Assembly: GCA_014800105.1 (NCBI GenBank) | Contig: JAAVGQ010000131.1 | Location: forward strand, 1-5,509 | Reading direction: 5' to 3' | DNA: 5,509 bases | DNA from: Bacteroidales bacterium | GTDB lineage: Bacteria; Bacteroidota; Bacteroidia; Bacteroidales; Muribaculaceae | Part shown: piece by piece, positions 1 to 5,273 of the stretch | Numbering within the stretch: the first letter of the stretch is position 1 | How the letters are laid out: the number at the start of each line of letters is the position of its first letter | Notes under the pieces: model-generated | Told to the model about the DNA's origin: nothing | Seen by the model: the letters and a program-made list of their open reading frames with translations, nothing else | Databases searched by the model: none | Translations under genes and position numbers: made by a program

Positions 1-2
1 GC

Positions 3-44
3 AATCCATACACGCTGGAACGTACTGTAAATTATGGGCCTTAA
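3..44 (+). CDS. Possible 3' end of an upstream gene (SusC/TonB-receptor-like tail)
   Basis: Thirteen codons are open from the window edge to a TAA at 42-44 and read NPYTLERTVNYGP. The block NPYTLxRTVxYG resembles the last beta strand of SusC-type TonB-dependent outer-membrane receptors, which typically close with an NPY..RT..FG segment followed by a few residues ending in an aromatic. The expected ending is missing: the frame stops after Gly-Pro, so the true end may be frameshifted or the resemblance may be chance. A second frame, starting at base 1, is also open and stops at 28-30. The structured stretch and terminator downstream would suit a plus-strand gene ending here. With only 13 residues visible the assignment is weak. 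Confidence 0.25.
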   Translation, partial: NPYTLERTVNYGP

Positions 45-82
45 ACCTTTAATATTGTATATTAACAGTGTTATTAATGATG

Positions 83-198
83 GAACCCGTAGCCGGGTTC
101 TACATTATTTTTGTCCCATTCCACGGGTAGCCGTCGTGCTCCGCACTCTGTCAACCCGTGGCTACCGATGGTGTAACCCCTTGTCGGGGTTATACCGT
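83..198. repeat. Cluster of stem-loops, candidate dispersed palindromic repeat or small structured RNA
   Basis: This stretch is packed with inverted repeats and has no credible gene. Seen directly: a perfect 7-bp hairpin with a 4-nt loop (83-89 with 94-100); an 8-bp helix (121-128 with 154-161) that competes with a 7-bp helix sharing bases (126-132 with 160-166); a small GTGC/GCAC hairpin inside that loop (136-146); and a hairpin of about 13 bp including two G-T pairs, with a 5-nt loop (168-180 with 186-198). The word AACCCGT occurs twice (84-90, 153-159) and its complement ACGGGT once (123-128), so several folds are interchangeable. A 64-codon frame crosses the region, but its composition follows the palindromes and it has no protein-like features. 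Both a repeat of the REP/MITE kind and a small RNA remain possible; copy number in the genome is unknown from here. Confidence 0.5.
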
Positions 199-211
199 GC
201 TAAATCAACGA

Positions 212-242
212 AAAAAGCGCGGTCATAACGGCCGCGCTTTTT
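212..242. terminator. Bidirectional intrinsic terminator
   Basis: An 11-bp perfect stem (AAAAAGCGCGG at 212-222 with its complement at 232-242) encloses a 9-nt loop. The G/C core is flanked by an A run on one side and a T run on the other, so each strand has a stem followed by a U tract (five on plus, six on minus). On the minus strand it begins 22 bp after the stop codon of the large exported protein and should end that transcript. On the plus strand it would stop transcription entering from the left edge. Confidence 0.85.
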
Positions 243-263
243 AGATCTATAAACTTTCAGGTT

Positions 264-3200
264 TTACTTGATGATTACCTTCTTAGCTACACCACCCTTG
301 AGCACGATATAGATGCCGGGAGCAGGCTTGCCTGTCACGCGAATGCCGGTCAAGGTGTATATTTCTTCTACTGAGTTGTCGGGGGCAAGATTTTCTTCAA
401 TTCCTGCGGGTGCAGCATTGTGAACATCAATGTCGTCAACGTAGGTGAAGTTCATGTTTGAATTACTGCGAACAAACATTCCGAGGCGCACATGCTTTGA
501 ACGGTAGTCGGCCAACGAAGCCTTTACTTCAGTCCAATCGTTTACATCCTCAGGAGCAGCGATTGTTGTCCATTCGCCATACTCTTTGCTCACCTGGAGC
601 TCAAACGTCGCTTTATTATCAGGTGACTTAACCCAAAGGGTTACTTCGGGATTGTCAAGACCTGAAAGGTCAATGACGGGTGAAATCCAGCGTCCGGCAG
701 CATCCTTAGCATAACCGGTGAAATGGAGGCAACCGCTTTCCTCGCCTGAGTGGGTGTCAGAACGCATGGCAAGGTCAAATTCAGATGACTTGCCCGCTAC
801 TTTCTCCTTAATCCACACGGCTGTAGATGCGCCTACGATGTCGTCAACCTTCGGGAATGATTCAGCAAATGAACCGCTGTAAGCCTCTCCGGCAATAAGG
901 GCATTTGATGAAACTGTGTGAGATGCCAATGGCTCTTCTCCATCGTAGTGAACTGCAAGGGTATATTTAACCTCCTTCTGCACGCCGGTGTTCTCGTGAT
1001 TCACTATGGCAGATGTACCTGCTACTGCTGCATTCTTGGTGCCGTCAGGAAGCGTAACTGTGTAGCGGAGATTCTCGACGTTGACGTAACCGCCGTTGTG
1101 ACCCACGGTTGAGGGTTCGTCCCAATTCAGGGTAACCGTGCCGTCAAAATTGTCTTTTGCAATAAATCCTGTGGGCACTGCGGGGATGTCGCTACCTACG
1201 AACAGAGTCACGGTAGCATCCTCACCCTTGCCGTCAGTGTTCACGGCTCTAACAGTGTAAGTGTAAGTCCCGGCAGTCTCAATTGAGCTGTCAATATAGG
1301 TGTATTCTGAGTCAGTTTCGTTAGTGTCAATAGTGGCGAGCGCTACGCCGTCACGCTCGATCTCGAACGCTGTGGGACGGTTTACGAGTTCCTGGCCGCC
1401 ACTTGTGAGCGTGGGTATTGTAATAGCGAGCTTCGTGCTGAGCGTTCCCTTTTCACCAGCAACAGCCTCAAGACCCGGAGCAGCGGGGATTGCAGTTGAC
1501 TGTCCGGCCGAGATAGAGATGTCATCCACGGTGAAGGTGCCCTGACGTCCGGAGGTCTTAATCAGGATGCCGAGGCGGTAAACTGCAGTCTCGGCGGGCT
1601 TGATTGTCACCGCAATTTCCTTCATTGCATTTGACTTGGTGTCTTTCACTTCCACGTCACTGAGCAAGGGAATGTTCATCTCGCCTGGAGTGAGACCCAT
1701 TGCAACGTCAATAAGGTTGACATTAGAAACCTGCAGGGCGTAGCAGTTAAACTTGAACTCATAGCTCATGCCGGCTTCGAATTTTACAGGAGGCAGAACG
1801 AGCCAGTCATTCTGTGTGGTAGCCTGACGTATTTTAGCTGACTTGACACTGTAGTACCATGTGTTGTCATCGTTGTTGTCATCAATGACCGAGTAGAGGT
1901 CAAATGATGAGGCTTCAGTGAAGTCCTCGCTATAAGGAAGTTCAAGAGAGTCGCCGGTGACGAGAGCGTTTGACTTGGCAGCAGTGCCGGTCACGTCACC
2001 GTTAACGGGAATGATTTCATAATAGGTGGAGCTGAGCGAGCCTGACAGCGCATCCTCGGTATAGCTGTTCTCGGCCCAGTTTTCCTCGAGCACGATGTTA
2101 CCGGGCTGGCGAACAATCTTATAGGCAGGATGCTCACCTTCCATATATCCGTCGCCATCCACTCCGGCTGAGTGGGTCCAGCTCACGATATTCTTGTCGT
2201 CCTCGATAACGAATTTTACATCGGTGGGTGATTGTGGAACGCCATAACCCACGTAAGTATTAATCTCACTGACGGGACCATCTCCCTTAGCATTTGAAGT
2301 GACAATGGTGAAGGTATACTTACCGCTGTTCTTAACGGTTACTGAAGCGTTGATATCCTCTGAACATTTTCCTTTTCCTGAAGCGAGAGTCTCGTCGCCA
2401 TTCTTAACAGCCCAGTTGATGTCGCCGGTGAGCTCTTCGCCTGAATAGCTGTCAGCCGGGAGCTTGAAGCTAACAGTTCCGGTAAATGAAGCGTCAGTAA
2501 AAGAAACGGAGATGTTCTTGACACTGCCGGGAGCCATATCGTCAGTTGTCTGTTCGGGGAACCATACACCCACAACTTCGTCACCGTTGGGAAGCTCGCC
2601 AACCTCAGTGATTTGCAGGGCTGAAATATTGATAGCATAGATTGCTGATTTGGCTGCGTTGACATCATTGCCTTCTATCGGTTCGTTAGCAAACCAGTAG
2701 AGATTGCCGTCGCCGCCAAAGAAAGCGCCGCTCTGGTCAAACCAGGGACGAATCTTGGTGTCTGCAATGAGCGTGAGTTTACCGGTCTCGATATCAACTT
2801 CCACCAGGCGACCGCCATCATTGGCCCCCCTGGCAGAACATGCAGTGATACCGTAAAGATTTCCATCAGTGTCAAATGCCATTACTGCCAGCGAGGCATC
2901 CATGATGCCGACGGCGGTCTTGGTATTGTTTTCCACATCCCACTTTTTCAGTGTTGGGGTGAGTGTTTTTTCGGCATCGTTGTAAGTATAGCTTGAGCAA
3001 TAAACCTCGCCGTTAGCCTTGTTAAGAGCAGCCGAGGTTGCTTTATGTTCGATCGCCGTGCCAAAATCGTAGCTGATATTGGGGCTCTTTGATGCAGCGC
3101 CTGTTTCAACGTCAATGATTGTGTAGAAAGCTGAATTAATAAAGCCTGATGAGGCTTCTACATTGCAGGAATAAAGTTTACCGTCTTTTACAACAGCATC

Positions 3201-3536
3201 GCCGCCCACAGTTTGACGAGATACATACACCAACGGACGACGGGTAACGGGCGCGGTAATGGTGTATTCATAGATACCGAACAGGTCTTGATTCCTGTCA
3301 TCATCATACATAAGGAAGCCCTTGACACGCGCATTCTCCAGCGATACAGCTCTTGAAGCTTTGGCTGTACTTTTGGTGAGGTTGCTAACATTGGCAGGCA
3401 TCTTAGTCTGCCATTCTGATACCACTTTGAGAGGTAAAGATGCGTCGCTTCCACCACGGGCACCTCCCCAAGCCGAGGCCGGCAGGGATGCCGCGGCAAG
3501 AACACCGACAGCCACAAATTTGTAGAAATTCTTCAT
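264..3536 (-). CDS. Large exported multidomain protein: propeller-like domain, FnIII and jelly-roll modules, sorting-type tail
   Basis: A 1090-residue exported protein with no recognisable catalytic site. Residues 1-22 are a Sec signal peptide ending ASA-W. Residues about 65-330 look propeller-like: the motif (D/N)GxLY or (D/N)GxVY recurs with its Gly at 119, 176, 225 and 277, about 50 residues apart. Two fibronectin III-like domains follow (about 338-430 and 433-528), then a jelly roll of the cleaved-adhesin/choice-of-anchor J type (533-677, closing TVDDISI). The same order repeats: FnIII 683-780, FnIII 785-883, jelly roll 888-1040 (closing YVDDIDV). Residues 1055-1090 (IYTLTGIRV, APGIYIV, terminal KKVIIK) form a small tail like Bacteroidota type A sorting domains. 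Surface display or secretion with glycan or protein binding is inferred from architecture only. The gene has its own promoter and a terminator 22 bp after the stop, so it appears monocistronic. The ATG start is fixed by the signal peptide; there is no Shine-Dalgarno. The gene is intact. Confidence 0.9.
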   Translation of the reverse strand: MKNFYKFVAVGVLAAASLPASAWGGARGGSDASLPLKVVSEWQTKMPANVSNLTKSTAKASRAVSLENARVKGFLMYDDDRNQDLFGIYEYTITAPVTRRPLVYVSRQTVGGDAVVKDGKLYSCNVEASSGFINSAFYTIIDVETGAASKSPNISYDFGTAIEHKATSAALNKANGEVYCSSYTYNDAEKTLTPTLKKWDVENNTKTAVGIMDASLAVMAFDTDGNLYGITACSARGANDGGRLVEVDIETGKLTLIADTKIRPWFDQSGAFFGGDGNLYWFANEPIEGNDVNAAKSAIYAINISALQITEVGELPNGDEVVGVWFPEQTTDDMAPGSVKNISVSFTDASFTGTVSFKLPADSYSGEELTGDINWAVKNGDETLASGKGKCSEDINASVTVKNSGKYTFTIVTSNAKGDGPVSEINTYVGYGVPQSPTDVKFVIEDDKNIVSWTHSAGVDGDGYMEGEHPAYKIVRQPGNIVLEENWAENSYTEDALSGSLSSTYYEIIPVNGDVTGTAAKSNALVTGDSLELPYSEDFTEASSFDLYSVIDDNNDDNTWYYSVKSAKIRQATTQNDWLVLPPVKFEAGMSYEFKFNCYALQVSNVNLIDVAMGLTPGEMNIPLLSDVEVKDTKSNAMKEIAVTIKPAETAVYRLGILIKTSGRQGTFTVDDISISAGQSTAIPAAPGLEAVAGEKGTLSTKLAITIPTLTSGGQELVNRPTAFEIERDGVALATIDTNETDSEYTYIDSSIETAGTYTYTVRAVNTDGKGEDATVTLFVGSDIPAVPTGFIAKDNFDGTVTLNWDEPSTVGHNGGYVNVENLRYTVTLPDGTKNAAVAGTSAIVNHENTGVQKEVKYTLAVHYDGEEPLASHTVSSNALIAGEAYSGSFAESFPKVDDIVGASTAVWIKEKVAGKSSEFDLAMRSDTHSGEESGCLHFTGYAKDAAGRWISPVIDLSGLDNPEVTLWVKSPDNKATFELQVSKEYGEWTTIAAPEDVNDWTEVKASLADYRSKHVRLGMFVRSNSNMNFTYVDDIDVHNAAPAGIEENLAPDNSVEEIYTLTGIRVTGKPAPGIYIVLKGGVAKKVIIK

Positions 3537-3593
3537 TAATTAAATTAGTAATAAAGTTTAGATGATTGATTTATTCTTGAAATAATATTCACG

Positions 3594-3625
3594 CAAAGGT
3601 ACATTATCTTAAATAAAATACGAAA
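3594..3625 (-). promoter_or_regulatory. Bacteroidota-type promoter of the large exported protein gene
   Basis: The -7 box reads TACCTTTG on the minus strand (3601-3594), an exact match to TAnnTTTG. Exactly 20 bp upstream is TTTC (3625-3622), three of four bases of the TTTG -33 box. Transcription should begin near 3590, giving an A/T-rich leader of about 50 nt before the ATG at 3536. The -7 box is identical to that of the yhhQ promoter in this window. The promoter lies in the 126-bp gap after the HAD gene, so the exported protein can be transcribed independently of the upstream operon. Confidence 0.7.
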
Positions 3626-3627
3626 TA

Positions 3628-3637
3628 CCGGTACCGG
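3628..3637. promoter_or_regulatory. Perfect 10-bp palindrome just upstream of a -33 box, possible operator
   Basis: CCGGTACCGG is a perfect inverted repeat lying 2 bp upstream of the -33 box of the exported protein promoter. It can also be read as two tandem TACCGG units (3626-3631 and 3632-3637). It stands out in otherwise A/T-rich DNA. Position and symmetry suit a dimeric regulator, but a palindrome this short can arise by chance and no regulator gene is present in the window. Confidence 0.25.
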
Positions 3638-3662
3638 AAAATAAGCTCCTTTAGAGGTGTTA

Positions 3663-4376
3663 TCAGATAAGGATTGCATCGGGATTGATTTCGAAGAGTG
3701 AGGAGGCAGCGGGACATGGGGTGTCAGTAGCGGGGGAGGGCGTGAAGTAGATAGCGTGCCATCCTGCGGCAATGGCTCCGGCAATATCGGTGTCGGGGTT
3801 GTCGCCTATCATTAGGCAGCGTTCAGCGGTGGTGCCGGCGATTTTCTCGGCGTGGCGGTAGATGCGCACGTCGGGTTTATTGATGCCTATATCATCGCTC
3901 AGAACTATGAAATCTACATACGGGTTGAGCCCTGAGTTTCGTATCTTGCGGTACTGAACCTCGGTGAAGCCGTTGCTGAGGATGCCTATTTTCCAGCCGG
4001 CAGAGCTGAAACGTTTCATGAGGTCAATGGCACCGTCGACGAGCTGAGTGCAGTCAGCCAGCAGGTCAAGGTATTCGTGGTCAAATTGGTTGCCAAGCTC
4101 GGTGGCTTGCGGTGAGCCAATCTCGACAAGGGGACGGCGGAAGCGCTGCTGCATGAGGTAGTCCTTGCTGATGATGGCTCGGTTGTAGAGGTCCCACAGG
4201 TAGTGGTTGTGGCGCTGATAGTTTTCAATCCAAGCTTCGGCAGTGGGCCAGAAGCGGTCGAGGGCATAGCGTTGGTAAAGTTTTGCGAGGGCTATGCGGG
4301 AATTGGCTTTGAAATCCCACAGGGTGTCATCGAGGTCAATCCAGGCTACGCGGGGAGCAACGTTGTTATCAGTCAT
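3663..4376 (-). CDS. yjjG: YjjG/YfnB-family HAD hydrolase (pyrimidine 5'-nucleotidase type)
   Basis: A 237-residue cytosolic haloacid dehalogenase-superfamily phosphatase of subfamily IA. All four motifs are present: motif I WIDLDDTLWDF with nucleophile D14 and acid/base D16; motif II ILSNGF with S134; motif III lysine K167 in GINKP; motif IV GDNPDTD at 191-197 for magnesium. A helical cap occupies about 22-115. The NGFTEVQ segment after motif II and the WDLYNRAIISKD segment of the cap match YjjG/YfnB proteins, which dephosphorylate pyrimidine (including non-canonical) nucleoside monophosphates; the substrate here is inferred. Length is normal. I chose the ATG at 4376, not the in-frame ATG at 4409, because the later start overlaps the end of yhhQ by only 8 bp (ATGACTGA arrangement), while the earlier one adds 11 unconserved residues. 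The overlap implies translational coupling to yhhQ. No terminator is evident after the stop. Confidence 0.88.
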   Translation of the reverse strand: MTDNNVAPRVAWIDLDDTLWDFKANSRIALAKLYQRYALDRFWPTAEAWIENYQRHNHYLWDLYNRAIISKDYLMQQRFRRPLVEIGSPQATELGNQFDHEYLDLLADCTQLVDGAIDLMKRFSSAGWKIGILSNGFTEVQYRKIRNSGLNPYVDFIVLSDDIGINKPDVRIYRHAEKIAGTTAERCLMIGDNPDTDIAGAIAAGWHAIYFTPSPATDTPCPAASSLFEINPDAILI

Positions 4377-5070
4377 TGGGGTTGATATTATCGCCTTCCA
4401 GTCGGGCAATGCGTCGAACGGCGCGCACTGTCACGGGAAGGATTAGTATTTCGTAAACGGTTTTAAGTAGTGTCTGGGTAACGATGAGTGACACGATGAC
4501 CTCAAACGATAAGTAACCGGCGAAGGCTATCGGGAAGAAAATCAGCGAGTCGACTCCCTCACCAAAGATGGTGGAGACGATGGCACGGAGGCGGAAACCG
4601 TGGGTGCCGGGAGTCTGGACGTCGCGGCGGGATTTCATGAGGCTCATTACCCAGGCGTTAATCATCGAGCCTGCAAGGAATGCGATGAAGCTGGCCGCCA
4701 TGATGCGGGGAACGGCTCCGTAGAGCGACTCCATTGCATCCTGAAGGTGCCATTCGGGAGCACCGGGTAGCCATATGGCTATCTGGAGGAAGAGGGCTAC
4801 GGCGAGTGACATTATGAATCCGAGCCATATCATGAGCTTGGCACGGGCAAAGCCGTAGACTTCCACTACGCAATCGTTGATGACGTAAGAAATGGGGAAT
4901 ACTATCACACCGGCGGTGATAGTGAACCACCCGAGGTCAACTGTCTTGATTTCGGTGAGGTTAGCGATGATGATGCAGATGATGAACGTGGTGCACAGCA
5001 GGAGGTAGGGAACTGTGACTGATAGGCGGGTAAGGGATGCTTTGGTCCCGGGATTTGATTTTTCTTTCAT
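4369..5070 (-). CDS. yhhQ: Queuosine precursor transporter, YhhQ family
   Basis: A 233-residue integral inner-membrane protein of the YhhQ/vut_1 family (COG1738), which imports 7-deazaguanine precursors of the tRNA modification queuosine (preQ0 or preQ1). Six hydrophobic segments are visible at about 18-37, 47-66, 77-100, 121-143, 164-186 and 190-213. Family signatures include ANLTEIK (36-42), the polar VINDCVVEVYG stretch (63-73) with D66 and E70 next to a membrane segment, and FGEGVDSLIFFP (169-180) with D174. Length is typical. I prefer the ATG at 5070 to an in-frame GTG at 5100: the ten extra residues are unconserved, and their codons would fall inside the riboswitch-like pseudoknot. It is first in an operon with the HAD phosphatase. 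Regulation is probably by the leader riboswitch. Whether it carries preQ0, preQ1 or queuine cannot be read from the sequence, though a preQ1 sensor upstream favours preQ1. Confidence 0.92.
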   Translation of the reverse strand: MKEKSNPGTKASLTRLSVTVPYLLLCTTFIICIIIANLTEIKTVDLGWFTITAGVIVFPISYVINDCVVEVYGFARAKLMIWLGFIMSLAVALFLQIAIWLPGAPEWHLQDAMESLYGAVPRIMAASFIAFLAGSMINAWVMSLMKSRRDVQTPGTHGFRLRAIVSTIFGEGVDSLIFFPIAFAGYLSFEVIVSLIVTQTLLKTVYEILILPVTVRAVRRIARLEGDNINPND

Positions 5071-5074
5071 GTAT

Positions 5075-5103
5075 CTTGTTTTTAGCGAGGTTACAAGCAC
5101 TCG
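5075..5103 (-). promoter_or_regulatory. Candidate preQ1-I riboswitch aptamer upstream of yhhQ
   Basis: The minus-strand RNA directly before the yhhQ ATG folds as an H-type pseudoknot. P1 is CGAG (5103-5100) with CUCG (5089-5086). The 10-nt loop is UGCUUGUAAC (5099-5090). P2 pairs loop CUUGU (5097-5093) with tail ACAAG (5079-5075), and an A-rich linker (5085-5080) joins them. This is the preQ1-I layout. Compared from memory with the Thermoanaerobacter tengcongensis aptamer, loop length is the same and GUAAC is identical. The ligand-pairing C (5090), flanking U (5099), tail A (5079), floor G-C pair (5100/5089) and covering G-C pair (5094/5078) are all present. P1 is one pair shorter than usual. 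The tail ends 4 nt before the start codon and no terminator follows, which suggests translational control. The transporter downstream carries the matching ligand class, an independent argument. Confidence 0.7.
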
Positions 5104-5109
5104 AGGTTT

Positions 5110-5169
5110 ACGGTGGTTTATAACGGGTCACCTACAGCGTTGCAATCGGGCTCGGAATAAACTCACCGT
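5110..5169 (-). other. Long stem in the yhhQ leader RNA
   Basis: On the minus strand, bases 5169-5157 pair with 5121-5110 over 12 base pairs interrupted only by one bulged A (5163). The apical part is about 35 nt and has a further possible 4-bp AACG/CGUU helix (5141-5138 with 5125-5122). The stem ends 6 nt before P1 of the candidate preQ1 aptamer, so the leader carries two consecutive structured modules. The 5' arm could alternatively form a 5-bp local hairpin (5182-5178 with 5169-5165) at the very 5' end. I do not recognise this module as a known riboswitch class. It may be a stabilising 5' hairpin, or a protein site in the divergent intergenic region. Confidence 0.5.
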
Positions 5170-5183
5170 GTATTTATACGGTA

Positions 5184-5215
5184 CAAAGGTAAAAAAAAGC
5201 GGTGAGTGTCACAAA
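5184..5215 (-). promoter_or_regulatory. Bacteroidota-type promoter of the yhhQ operon
   Basis: Minus-strand TTTG (5215-5212) and TACCTTTG (5191-5184) are separated by exactly 20 bp. Both match the Bacteroidota -33/-7 consensus (TTTG, TAnnTTTG) exactly. Transcription should start near 5180, leaving a leader of roughly 110 nt, unusually long compared with the roughly 50 nt of the other gene here and enough to hold the two RNA structures described. The spacer contains a run of eight T on this strand. Confidence 0.8.
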
Positions 5216-5273
5216 TTCTGTGGTGTGTGCGTCTAATTATCAAAACAAACTAAGTTTTACTTATAATTCAGAT

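Noticed and set aside
83..198. tRNA, CRISPR array or integron attC site in the structured region
   Set aside because: There is no cloverleaf with a T-loop motif, no regularly spaced identical repeats with unique spacers, and no attC core sites; the pairings are simple or competing hairpins.
34..228. 64-codon plus-strand frame across the stem-loop region
   Set aside because: Its sequence is dictated by the palindromes, it has no signal, domain or leader features, and it ends inside the terminator stem. Better read as non-coding.
3637..3662. Terminator after the HAD gene
   Set aside because: The only inverted repeat there is a 3-bp stem around CTAA, followed by a short T-rich stretch; too weak to call, so readthrough into the exported protein gene stays possible.
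3545..3784. 79-codon minus-strand frame overlapping the HAD 3' end
   Set aside because: It runs through the promoter of the exported protein and out of frame through conserved HAD sequence; composition is proline/serine-rich as expected of a shadow frame.
5075..5182. Other riboswitch classes in the leader (cobalamin, TPP, preQ1-II or preQ1-III)
   Set aside because: I see none of their conserved sequence boxes; only the preQ1-I pseudoknot layout fits, and only in the last 30 nt.
5015..5236. 73-codon plus-strand frame antisense to the yhhQ start
   Set aside because: It covers the yhhQ N-terminus, leader RNA and promoter on the opposite strand and has no protein-like features.
5226..5258. Promoter for the divergent lipoprotein (TGTG, 21 bp, TAAGTTTT on plus)
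   Set aside because: Both boxes carry one mismatch to the Bacteroidota consensus and the start site would lie only about 12 bp before the ATG; plausible but not supported enough to annotate.
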